From contig NZ_LZIR01000027.1 of assembly GCF_001667035.1 (NCBI RefSeq), positions 36,969-100,968 on the forward strand: a DNA stretch of 64,000 nt, in the 5' to 3' direction. The first letter of the stretch is position 1; every line of letters starts with the position of its first letter. This document shows positions 20,029 through 30,300 of this stretch, piece by piece. Under the pieces are notes generated by a model. It saw only the letters and a list, made by a program, of their open reading frames with translations. It had not been told where the DNA came from and searched no databases. The stretch comes from Mycobacterium sp. 852002-51057_SCH5723018. Its GTDB lineage: Bacteria > Actinomycetota > Actinomycetes > Mycobacteriales > Mycobacteriaceae. The position numbers and the translations under genes were made by a program.

Positions 20029-20798
20029 CGGCTCCGTCGCGCCGCGGCCAATCTGCTTGCGAATTCCGGTGATTGGATGGAATACACCTGCGGCCCCAGC
20101 TCGGTGCGCATGGCGTATTCGTGCTGCTCGTTGTCCGGCGATCCCGGGCTGATGGTGGCGCGCATGGTGGCCTTGGTCGCCAGCACCACCTCCCGCGGAG
20201 CCGCCGCGGGCCCCGCGGCCAGCTCCAGCGCCGCGGCGACCGGGTCGTCGGCAATGCTGAGCGCCAACCCGTGCCGCACGGCGGACTCGGCGTCGAAGCG
20301 CATGCCGAACAGTAGGGCCGCACGCGCCACCTGCGGGCCGACTGCCCGCTGCAGCATCCACGTCGCGCCCCCGCCGGGATGCAGCCCCAGCTTCTGAAAG
20401 CGGGCGTCGAACACCGCGGCCGGCCCGGCGATGCGCACGTCGGCGGCCAGCGCCAGGTTCAGGCCGGCACCGACCGCGGCACCGTTGACCGCGGCGATGG
20501 TGGGCAGCCGGCAGTTGGCGACCGCCATGAAGCCGTCGTAGATCCGCTGCAGCCCGGACTCGGCCGCACCGCCGCCGGCGGCCCCCAGCGCGCTGAGGTC
20601 GGCGCCGGCGCAAAACGCCTTGCCCGCCCCCGTGACCACGACCGCATGCACCTCGGGATCGGCCTCGGCCCGCTCCACGGCGGCCGACAATTGCGCCGAT
20701 ATCTCATCGGTGAGGGCGTTGCGCCGATCGGGGTCGTTGACGGTGATCAGCGCGACGTGATCGTCGACGCTGGACAAAACGAGGTCGGACTGGCCCAT
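20025..20798 (-). CDS. echA14: crotonase-superfamily protein EchA14
   Basis: A 257-residue enoyl-CoA hydratase/isomerase-fold protein that is near-identical in pattern to M. tuberculosis EchA14. [16 protein letters not shown] (oxyanion loop) and [18 protein letters not shown] are present. In hydratases the latter segment carries the first catalytic Glu (GxxxELA); here Asn replaces it, and the second Glu position near [11 protein letters not shown] is also not Glu, so simple hydratase activity is doubtful. ATG 20798 is chosen ([17 protein letters not shown]); GTG 20804 is an alternative. Its neighbour in M. tuberculosis is lipQ, here 37 kb away because of inserted genes. Confidence 0.9.
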   Translation of the reverse strand: MGQSDLVLSSVDDHVALITVNDPDRRNALTDEISAQLSAAVERAEADPEVHAVVVTGAGKAFCAGADLSALGAAGGGAAESGLQRIYDGFMAVANCRLPTIAAVNGAAVGAGLNLALAADVRIAGPAAVFDARFQKLGLHPGGGATWMLQRAVGPQVARAALLFGMRFDAESAVRHGLALSIADDPVAAALELAAGPAAAPREVVLATKATMRATISPGSPDNEQHEYAMRTELGPQVYSIQSPEFASRLAAARRSR

Positions 20799-20972
20799 CG
20801 GCACCTCCGCGTTGCGCTATCGCTCCAGGCGAGACCCGGTCAGGGTACTCGGCGCGGCGCTGGTCGCCCCAAGCTCATCGAGGATTCCTCGTACCAAGGA
20901 TTCATTCAGGATCCGTCAAGCCCTCGCGGCGACGCTGAAGTCAACCTTCGGCATCGACAAGAGGAGGACTTC

Positions 20973-21218
20973 ATGCTCAGCACCGCGGAGAAGACGGCGA
21001 ACAACAAGAAAATCGGCTATCTACGGTTGGCGATGGTCACTGCCACCACGGCCGTGCTCGTCGCGCTCGGTCTGGGTGCCGCCTACGTCAACATGCCGTC
21101 GGCCGGTCAGGTGTGTTCGGTGCGCAACGCCACCACGAACGACTCGGCCGGGCACACGATGTGGTGCAACCCGACCGAAAGCCGCGACCTGGTCTGGCAA
21201 TACCGGCCGCGAGCATAA
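20973..21218 (+). CDS. small single-pass membrane protein (81 aa)
   Basis: ATG 20973 has GAGGAGG at 20961-20967. An N-terminal basic stretch (AEKTANNKKIGYLR) is followed by one transmembrane helix (~residues 20-40) and an outside tail with two cysteines (QVCSVRN and TMWCNPTES) that could form a disulphide. No known domain. It lies just upstream of the AhpD-like gene in the same direction. Confidence 0.7.
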   Translation: MLSTAEKTANNKKIGYLRLAMVTATTAVLVALGLGAAYVNMPSAGQVCSVRNATTNDSAGHTMWCNPTESRDLVWQYRPRA

Positions 21219-21289
21219 CGCGTCAATAAGCCAAGCGCCGCAATGGCTTTCGTTTGCGCCTGCGCATACCCCGGGCGTACGGTTCGGCA

Positions 21290-21973
21290 ATGATCACAGA
21301 GGGCACCATTCCGGCCAAGTACAAACTGCTGATGGCCATGATCGCTGCGGGTCCGGATGCTGCGTGCGCACTTGCCGCCGACGCGCGCGCGGCGGGCGCC
21401 TCGGAAGCCGAGATTGACGAGGCGCTCGACGTCGCGCGACTGTTTGGCCGCACGAGGGCACCGCTGGCCCGCATCAACCCGCGGCCACGGCGGACGACAG
21501 CCGGTGCCAAGCTGGGGTCCCACATCGCCCTTTGGGCCGCGACGCTGCTGGTTGCCGCCGGCCTGCTCGTGCAGGGCGCGCCAGCGAGTTGGGCCGACGT
21601 CTGCGGCGACGCCGGCGCCGCCCCGGCGTCAGGCTGCACCGAGCCCGGCGCCCGCGTCGGGGACCCGCCGGCGGCGGGCGCCTCGCAGCCCTCATGGCTG
21701 GGCGCGATTCAGCGTCGCGACCCGCAGTTCAGCGACTCGTACATGGCGATGCGCGAACGCATCCTCCGAGACGGCGCGATTCCGGCCAGGTACAAGCTGC
21801 TGATGGCGATGGTCACCGACGCGATCGCCGCACACCCGGACGGTGTCAGGACGTTGGCCAACAACGCCCGCGCCGCGGGCGCCACCGAGCCCGAGGTCAC
21901 CGAGGCGGTCGAGGTCGGATACCTATTCGGCGGGACCGCGGCGCTCGTGATGGGCTCCAACGCCTTCAGCTAA
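21290..21973 (+). CDS. duplicated AhpD/CMD-like protein with central membrane helix
   Basis: A 227-residue protein built from two copies of an AhpD-like (carboxymuconolactone decarboxylase family) half-domain. GTIPAKYKLLMAMI at residues 5-18 recurs as GAIPARYKLLMAMV at 162-175, each followed by DARAAGAS/NNARAAGAT and a helix ending LFGxT. Between them lie a transmembrane helix (~78-97) and a Gly/Pro-rich segment with two cysteines (C105, C116). Neither copy has the CxxC peroxidase motif of AhpD, so redox activity is not supported. ATG 21290 is chosen; ATG 21254 adds 12 residues. The stop is 10 bp from the convergent hsp20 stop. Confidence 0.75.
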   Translation: MITEGTIPAKYKLLMAMIAAGPDAACALAADARAAGASEAEIDEALDVARLFGRTRAPLARINPRPRRTTAGAKLGSHIALWAATLLVAAGLLVQGAPASWADVCGDAGAAPASGCTEPGARVGDPPAAGASQPSWLGAIQRRDPQFSDSYMAMRERILRDGAIPARYKLLMAMVTDAIAAHPDGVRTLANNARAAGATEPEVTEAVEVGYLFGGTAALVMGSNAFS

Positions 21974-21983
21974 CTTCTCGGGA

Positions 21984-22415
21984 TCAGTCCCGGGCTTCGA
22001 CCTCGATGCGCTTGGCGGCCGGCGAACCGTTGGGCACCGGCACCGAGATGGCGAGAATGCCTTTTTCATAAGTAGCTTTGACGTCGTCGACGTCGGCGCC
22101 GGCGGGCAGCGGGACGGACCGCGAAAACGCCCCGTAGCTGAACTCGGACCGACCGTGCGATTCGACGGTCTGGGTGCGCACTGCCTTGATGGTGAGCATC
22201 CCGTCGTGCACGGTGATGTCGATGTCCTTCGCGGGGTCGACGCCGGGAATCTCGGCGCGCACCTGGTAGCGGCCGTCGTTGACCTCATCCTCGACGCGCA
22301 GGACGCTGCGGTCGAAGAGCGGACGCAGGCCGCCGAGCAGGGGAGCGGCACCCAAGAGCTCGCCGAGGTCGGGCATCAGGGTACGGGGTTGACGCTGGAC
22401 TGACAGGGTTGACAT
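21984..22415 (-). CDS. Hsp20/alpha-crystallin small heat shock protein
   Basis: A 143-residue small heat shock protein of the Acr/HspX class, the same length as Rv2031c. The N-terminal SVQRQPRTLMPDLGELLG and GLRPLFD parallel HspX; the alpha-crystallin domain (~residues 40-130) contains GRYQVRAEIPGVDPAKDIDI and YEKGILAISVPV, the latter the conserved beta9 strand motif. It is an ATP-independent holdase that binds unfolding proteins. ATG 22415 follows GGAGAGA-like sequence. I could not identify a clear DosR or HspR box upstream. Confidence 0.92.
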   Translation of the reverse strand: MSTLSVQRQPRTLMPDLGELLGAAPLLGGLRPLFDRSVLRVEDEVNDGRYQVRAEIPGVDPAKDIDITVHDGMLTIKAVRTQTVESHGRSEFSYGAFSRSVPLPAGADVDDVKATYEKGILAISVPVPNGSPAAKRIEVEARD

Positions 22416-22598
22416 TACTTCTCTCCTGAAGCTGTTGTATCTCTTACCATTTCGATCGAACCACTGTGCCGCAGCAGGTGCTAGACGGCGCCCGCCGATG
22501 TTGCGGCGAGATTCATTGGGCGTTCAGCCGACCTTCTACCAATGGGGTCTGGCGTTGACGGGTCACAGGGTCCTAGCATCGCGGCCGTCAGGCCGGCA

Positions 22599-24056
22599 TC
22601 AATAGTTCAAGCCCGAGAACATGATCCGGCCCGGATCGTATTTCTGCCTCACCGCGGCCAGCCGAGACAGGTTCGGTCCGAAGTAGCGCGAAGCCGGCTG
22701 GTTCGCCTCAATGTAGTTCACGTAACCGCCGACGGAATACGGTTGCACCGCTTGGTGCGCCGTGTTCAGCCAGTTGGTGGCACCCGACGGGGGACCGGAC
22801 GTTTCGACGTACCACTGCACCAGCGAAGACTGCCGACGCCACGGAAAGGCCGTGGCCCCCGGGTCGACGCTGGCGAGGGCGCCGTCGAGCGCGTGCATGA
22901 TCGCCAGCATGCGGCCCGCCCCGCGAGGAAACGCGTCGACGGCGGAGGCGATCGCCTGGGCGGCGGCAGGGCTGATCGTCGTGAAGACGTCGGACCCGCC
23001 GACGTATCCCAGCGGCGCCGGGTTGAGGTTGCCGACGGCCAGGTACCGCACCAGGTCCAAATAGTTGAACGTGTGGGTGTCGGTGCCGGTCGGCTGCATG
23101 CCAACGGCCGACGTGATGGCGCTCGCCACGGTGGTACCCGACCCGGCCGGGCAGGTCGCCATGATGCGGCAATGCGTGCCCATCGGGTCGACGGTGGCGT
23201 CGGCGAGTGCCCAGCTGTTTCGGTCCGCGCTGCGCAGCCAGTTCTGCCAACCGAGAAGAACCTGCGCGAACGACTGCGGCGGAAAGTTGAGGTTGACGAC
23301 GTCGACGTCATGGGTGGGGAAGGTGGCGAAGGTCAGCGCGGTTGTCACCCCGAAGTTGCCGCCACCGCCGCCGCGCAACGCCCAGAACAGGTCGGGGTTG
23401 TTGGCGGCGGACGCGGTGACCGCCTGGCCACTGGGCAGCACCACCGACGCCGACACCAATTGGTCGCACAGCAGGCCCGCGTGCCGGGACTGGGCACCTA
23501 GCCCGCCGCCCAGGGCATGGCCGGCCGCACCGACGGACGGGCAGGTGCCGGTCGGGATTCCCCGGCCGGCCGCGGCCAGCGTCTGGTGCAGCGCATACAG
23601 ACTGGTGGCGGGCGTCGCGGTGACGTGGCCGGTGGCCGCGTCGTAATTGATGTCCCCGGGCAACTGACGCAGGTCGAGCACCATCGTGCCGTTCGCCGTC
23701 GACGCCCCCACGTACGAGTGCCCACCGCTGCGCGGGGCGACCTTGAGGTTGTGGGCGGCGGCGAACGCCATCGCCTTCTGCACGTCCGCAGCCGACTTCG
23801 GCACCACGACCGCCGCCGGCGTCGAGTCGTTGTAAACCGTGTTGAAAACCTGCTTGGCCGCGCCGAACTGCCCGCCGTCACCCGGCGTCAGCACCTGCCC
23901 GCCGATGGCCGTGGAAAGACCGCCCCAGCCCGAGGTATTCGGCTCGGCGCTGACCCGGCCCGACCCGAACACCGCGCCCGCGGCCAGCGCGCCCACGGCG
24001 CCCCGCAGAAACGCCTGGCGCGAGATCGCGCGCGTCGGCTCCCGCGGTACCGTCAT
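22599..24056 (-). CDS. secreted FAD-linked oxidase (berberine-bridge type)
   Basis: A 485-residue PCMH-type flavoprotein with a BBE C-terminal segment. SGGHS gives His113 and TGTCPS gives Cys172, the two residues that bind FAD bicovalently in berberine-bridge-like oxidases. PDLFWALRGGGGGNFGV is the family signature, and the end YFGPNLSRLAAVRQKYDP matches the BBE domain. The N-terminus SRQAFLRGAVGALAAGAVF looks like a Tat signal, but the twin Arg is Arg-Gln. ATG 24056 is used; upstream ATGs at 24125 and 24146 would extend it. It is divergent from the megasynthase and may oxidise its product, an inference from position only. Confidence 0.85.
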   Translation of the reverse strand: MTVPREPTRAISRQAFLRGAVGALAAGAVFGSGRVSAEPNTSGWGGLSTAIGGQVLTPGDGGQFGAAKQVFNTVYNDSTPAAVVVPKSAADVQKAMAFAAAHNLKVAPRSGGHSYVGASTANGTMVLDLRQLPGDINYDAATGHVTATPATSLYALHQTLAAAGRGIPTGTCPSVGAAGHALGGGLGAQSRHAGLLCDQLVSASVVLPSGQAVTASAANNPDLFWALRGGGGGNFGVTTALTFATFPTHDVDVVNLNFPPQSFAQVLLGWQNWLRSADRNSWALADATVDPMGTHCRIMATCPAGSGTTVASAITSAVGMQPTGTDTHTFNYLDLVRYLAVGNLNPAPLGYVGGSDVFTTISPAAAQAIASAVDAFPRGAGRMLAIMHALDGALASVDPGATAFPWRRQSSLVQWYVETSGPPSGATNWLNTAHQAVQPYSVGGYVNYIEANQPASRYFGPNLSRLAAVRQKYDPGRIMFSGLNY

Positions 24057-24325
24057 GCCCGCATTCTGTGCCACCCGCCGGCCAAACCCGGCCCGCCGCA
24101 CGACGTGTTGCAGGGTATTAGCCATTTCGTGACCGGCAGGCGCCATTGCGATGCATGACGCATCGAAACGGGGGCCTTTTCAGACCGCCGGGGTTATCCG
24201 GGAACGACGCCTATACGCCGCGCCCAGGGCCGGTTCCTCGATTGCAGCGGGGCCCAACGGGCTTGTCTCGCAATACTCTTTCCCTTTCCCGACACCCCGT
24301 CTGCTCATGCCGGTATCGTCGAGCC

Positions 24326-27300
24326 GTGGTTTTGTCGTCCATACCTGCTGTGCTGCGAGAACGTGCCACTCTGCAGCCTGACGAGACAGCGTTCACCTTC
24401 ATCGACTACGAGCAGGACCGGGCGGGCGTCGCGGAAAACCTGACGTGGTCGCAGCTGTACCTGCGAACGCGGAACGTCGCACAGCAGCTCAACGCCTGCG
24501 GGTCTACTGGTGACCGCGCCGTGATATTGGCACCCCAAGGACTCGAATACGTCCTTGCGTTTCTAGGCGCATTGCAGGCCGGTCAAATCGCGGTCCCGTT
24601 GTCACTTCCGCTGGATGGCGCCAGCGATGAGCGCGTTAATGCCGTCCTGCATGACGCGTCGCCCTCGGCCATTCTCACGACCTCCTCGGCCGCAGACAAC
24701 ATCGCCGAATACATCAAGTCGAAGCCCGGTGAGCGCACGCCATCGGTCCTCGAGCTTGACTTGCTGGACCTTGACTCGGAAAACGGGGTCGCTGGTGAGC
24801 CCGACAGTCCGCCGAGCATTGCGCATTTGCAATACACCTCCGGGTCGACCCGCACGCCGGCCGGAGTTGTGGTCTCGCACAAGAACATTCAGGCCAATGT
24901 CGAACAGATCACGTCCGCCTACTACGAGGACGGGGTTGCCCCGCTGGACACCACCGTGGTGTCGTGGCTGCCGCTCTTTCACGACATGGGTTTGGTCTTC
25001 GGCATTATTTTCCCGATTCTGAAGGGATTTCGGACCGTGCTCACCAGCCCGCCGGCGTTCCTGCAGCGGCCGGCGCGGTGGATGCAATTGCTGGCAAGCA
25101 ACACTCACGCATTTTCGGCGGGGCCCAACATTGCTTTCGAATTGGCGGCCCGAAAAACAACGGATGAGGATCTGGCCGGGCTTGACCTCGGGGGCGTGCG
25201 CAACATCCTCAATGGCGCCGAACGCGTAAACCCGCCCACGCTGCGGCGCTTCGCTGAGCGGTTCGCCCGCTTCAACCTTCGCCCCGAGGCGTTGCGGGCC
25301 TCATATGGGCTCGCGGAAGCCACGCTCTATGTGGCGACCCTCGACACGGGTCGACCACCAAAAACCGTGTTCTTCGAATCCGAGAAACTGACCGGCGGCC
25401 ACGGCGAGCGGTCCGCGAGCGGCGACGGCATACCGCTGGTCAGTTACGGTATGCCGCAATCCCCGACGGTGCGCATCGTCGACCCCGACACCAGCATCGA
25501 GTGTCCGGTCGGAACGGTCGGTGAGATCTGGGTGCACGGCGACAACGTCTGCGAGGGCTACTGGCAGAAGCCTCAGGAGACGAAACGCACCTTCGGCGCG
25601 ACAATTGTCGGTCCTTCGGCCGGGACACCCGAAGGGCCTTGGCTGAGAACTGGAGATCTGGGCTTCTTCTCCGACCGCGAGATGTTCATTGTCGGTCGTA
25701 TCAAGGATCTCCTGATCGTCTACGGGCGCAACCATGCTCCCGACGACATCGAGGCGACCATCCAGGAGATCACCCGAGGCCGCTGCGTGGCGATCGCGGT
25801 CCCGGATGATGACGGCGTTGAGAAGCTGGTCACCATCGTCGAACTCAAGGCGCCCGACGGCTCCGACGAGGCCGCGCACAAGCTCGGCCTCGTCAGGCGT
25901 GATATCACCTCGGCGATATCGAGGTCGCACGGCCTCGGCGTGGCGGATCTCGTTCTGGTACCGCCTCATTCGATCCCCCTCACGACAAGCGGCAAGGTCC
26001 GACGACGGGATTGTCTACAGCTGTATCGGCGCGACGAGTTCACCCGCCTGGACGCGCTGATCCGCCGGCCAGAGCAGCGCGGAATCGACGACTCGGATGC
26101 GGTCGCCGCCGCCGACTCGGGGTTGGCCCAACGCGTGCGCACGCTCTACCGGCAGCAGCATGACCTGCTGGTGGGGGTGGTGTGCTCCGAGGCGGCAACG
26201 GTGTTGGGCCTTCCGAGCCCTAACGACATCGACCCGGAGTGGGCGTTTCAGGACCTGGGGTTCGACTCGGTGAAAGCCACCGAGTTGCTTGACCGGCTCA
26301 AAACCGTCACCGAACTCGAACTGCCACCCACCCTGGCCTTCGACTACCCCACCCCCGCCGCGTTGGCCACCCACCTGGGTCAGCGACTAAGCGGGTCGGT
26401 TCCGGCGGCTGCGCCGGTGGCGGCGCGGGTACAGGCGGACGAGCCGGTAGCGGTGGTGGGCATGGCGTGCCGATTCCCCGGCGGGGTGGATTCGGCGGCG
26501 GCGCTGTGGGATCTGGTGGCCGGCGGCACCGACGCGGTCGGGGAGTTTCCGGCCGACCGTGGCTGGAACCTCGCGGACCTGTTCGATCCCGATCCCGATG
26601 CGGTGGGCAAGACCTACACCCGCGCCGGAGGCTTTCTTCAGGAGGTCGCCGGGTTCGACGCCGAGTTCTTCGGGATCTCGGCGCGGGAGGCCCAAACCAT
26701 GGATCCCCAGCAGCGGTTGCTGCTGGAAGTGTGCTGGGAAGCGTTGGAAACCGCCCGAATCGATCCGGCCGCTTTGATGCGCTCCGAGACCGGCGTGTTC
26801 ATCGGGGCGTGGTCACAGAACTACGGCGCGGGCGGTTCCGACGGTGCGGAGGGATACGGCCTGACCGGCCTGTCCACCAGCGTGGCCTCGGGGCGCGTCG
26901 CTTACGCGTTGGGCCTGCAGGGCCCCGCCATCACCCTCGACACGGCCTGCTCGTCGTCGCTGGTGGCCACGCATCTGGCCTGTCAGTCCCTGCGAGACGG
27001 CGAGTCGGCTCTCGCCCTCGCCGGTGGCGTCACGGTGATGACCACCCCAGCAGTGTTCACCGAGTTCGCCCGCCAACGCGGGCTGGCCGCCGACGGGCGT
27101 TGTAAAGCCTTCTCCGCCAACGCCGATGGCACCGGCTGGGGCGAAGGGGCCGCGGTGCTGGTCCTGGAACGGCTCAGCGACGCCCACCGCAACAACCACC
27201 CGGTGTTGGCGGTCATCGCGGGATCGGCGATCAACCAGGATGGCGCCTCCAATGGCTTGACCGCCCCCAACGGGCCCGCCCAACAACGCGTCATCACCCA

Positions 27301-30300
27301 GGCCGTAGCCAACGCCGGCATCGGGCTTGATGAGGTCGACGTCGTCGAGGCCCACGGCACCGGCACCACCCTGGGCGACCCGATCGAGGCCAGCGCCCTG
27401 ATCGCGACCTACGGCGCCGCGCGCGGGAAAGAGCACCCATTGTGGCTGGGATCGATCAAATCCAACATCGGCCACACCCAGGCCGCCGCCGGCGCCGCCG
27501 GACTGATCAAGATGATCGCGGCCCTCAACCACGACAGCTTGCCCCCGACCCTCAACGTCGACCGCCCCAGCCCGCACATCGACTGGTCGGCCGGCACCGT
27601 TCGCCTCGTCACGGAGCCGGTGCCCTGGCCGGACACCGAGCACCCCCGCACCGCGGCGGTGTCCTCGTTTGGCATCAGCGGCACCAACGCGCACGTCATC
27701 CTCCAGGAAGCCCCCAACCCGTCGGCCGAATCGGCTGACGCCCACCCCCCGGCCGAGCAAGCCCCCGACGCCGTTGACTTCGGGTTGGCGATGTGGCCGG
27801 TGTCGGCGCGCACCCCCTCGGCGTTGTCCGCGCAGGCCGACCGGCTGCATCGACACCTGATCGGCCATCCCGAGCTGGATCTCACCGACGTGGCCTACAG
27901 CCTGGGCGGCACCCGCACCCATCACTCCCATCGCGCAGTGATCACGGCGCCGGTGACCAGCGCCGACCGGCGCAAAGACCTGCTGGACGCCCTCGATGCG
28001 CTGCGACGCGACCAACCCCACCCGCAAGTGACCCGCCACCACTACCTGGCCCACCTTCGCGGCAAGACGGTGTTCGTCTCACCCGGCCAAGGCGCCCAAT
28101 ACCCCGGCATGGGGCGAGAGCTCTATGAACACCACCCCGTCTTCGCCGCCATGGTCGACGACTGCGACGAGGCGTTGCGCCCATTCACCGGCTGGTCGGT
28201 GCGTGAGGTGTTGCGTCAGGACCCGGCGGCCCCGGCGCTGGACCGAGTCGACGTCGTCCAGCCTGTGCTGTTCACGATGATGGTTTCGCTGGCCGAGGTG
28301 TTGAAGGGCTACGGCATTGTTCCCGACGCGGTGATCGGCCACTCCCAAGGCGAGATCGCCGCGGCGTACATCGCCGGGGTGCTTCCGCTGCCGGAGGCCG
28401 CCCTGGTTGTGGCGCGGCGCAGTCAGGCGCTGAGCGACCTGCGCGGCGGCGGCGCTATGGCGTCGGTGCTGCTGGCCGCCGACCAACTGCACCCACGCCT
28501 GCGGCCGTGGAGCGAGGCGTTGAGCATCGCCACGATCAACGGCCCGTCGCACACCATCATCAGCGGCCACCCGACCGCGCTGGAGGAGTTCACCGCGGCG
28601 TGTGATCGGGACGGCATCCACATCCGGCCCATCGCCGTTGACTACGCCTCGCATTCCGCTCAGGTCGAGCCACTACGCGAGCGCCTCCTGGCCGAGCTGG
28701 CCGACCTGACTCCGGCGCCCGCCCATATCCCGCTGTATTCCACAGTGGGAGAAGCACTTTCGGGCGATGCCCTGGACACGACCACCATGGACGCCGAGTA
28801 CTGGTATCGGAATTTGCGCGAGCCGGTCCGGTTCCATGACCGTGTGGTCCAGCTTCTGGCCGCCGGCGAGCACACGTTCGTCGAGCTCTCTCCGCATCCC
28901 GTATTGGCGCCGGCGATCACCGACACCCTGGCCCAGGCCGCGGGGCGGACCCAGTCGGCGGTGGTCATCACGTTGCACCGGGACCGCCCCGACCAAGACA
29001 GCCTGGCCGCCACGTTGGCCCAGCTGCACAATCACGGCCACAGCCCGTCGTGGTCGGCGCTGTATCCCCACGCCCGCACCGTCGAGCTGCCCACCTACCC
29101 CTTCGAGCACCGCCGCTACTGGGTCGCCGACACCCCGGCCGGCGACGCCGGCGGTCTCGGCCTGGACCGCGCCGAACATCCCTTGCTGGGCGCGGTCGTC
29201 GAACTGGCCGGCCAAGACCAGGTCATAGTCAGCGGGCGGCTCTCACCCAGCACCCAGGACTGGCTGGCCGGGCATCGAGTCAACGACACCGTGGTCTTCC
29301 CAGCGACCGCTTTCATCGAGGTGATTCTGCGGGCAGGTGAATTGACCGGCTGCCCGGCGATCGACGAGCTGATCCTGCGCGCGCCCCTGACGCTGTCGGA
29401 GCAGACGCCGACCGACCTGCAGATCCTGGTGCATCCGCTCGATGAGCACGGGGTGCGCCCGTTCAGCGTGCACTCGCGTTCGGCCGGCCAGCATCCCGGC
29501 GCGTGGACCCTGCACGCCAGCGGCGCGGTGAGCGCCGATCAGCCCGCCGCTGGCTCTCCGCCCGTGCCGGCGGCGGGTATGGAGACCCTCGACCAGGACG
29601 ACTTCTACGAACGCCTGGCCCAACGGGGTTACGGCTACGGCGGTCCGTTCCGCTCGCTGCGGGGTATCGCCACCGACCCGGCTCGACCCGGCGACCTCTA
29701 CGCCGAGGTGGCGTTGCCCGCCGGCACCGATATCACCGGCTACGGTATCCACCCCGCCCTCCTGGACGCCGCTCTGCACCCGTTGGCCGCCGCGTCGGAC
29801 CGCGCCGGCGAGGCCGACGCGACGTTGCGGCTTCCGTACGCGTTCAGCGGAATCGCCCTGTACGCGACCGCGGCCGGCCAGCTGCATGTCCACCTGACCC
29901 GCACCGGCGAGGACACGTTCGAGCTGCACGCCACCGACCCCACCGGCGCGCCGGTGATCACCATCCGCGCGCTGACCCTGCGCGCCGTCTCCGAGCACAT
30001 CGGCCGGCCTGCTTCGATGGCCGGGCTGTCCGACAGCTTGTTCGAGCTGACCTGGCCACCGGCGCCCGATCAGCCCGATCGGTCGGCGACCCCGCCGCCG
30101 GCGTGGGCGGTGTGCACCGATTCACCCGAACACCTGCCGGGCAGCCTGTCCACCGGCGCGATCCACACCGACCTGGCCACCGTGACCCCTTGTCCGGACC
30201 TGGTGATCTGGCCCCTGCCCCTGCCCCTGCCCGTGGCCGAGGACGAGGCTGACCCGCCGCAGCGGGCCCACAGCCTGACCCGCCACGTGTTGGCCGAGCT

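Noticed and set aside
26813..28054. Minus-strand open frame (413 codons) inside the megasynthase gene
   Set aside because: The plus strand carries conserved KS residues throughout; the composition of the shadow is Gly/Arg/Val-rich and without motifs. The same holds for 31013-32470.
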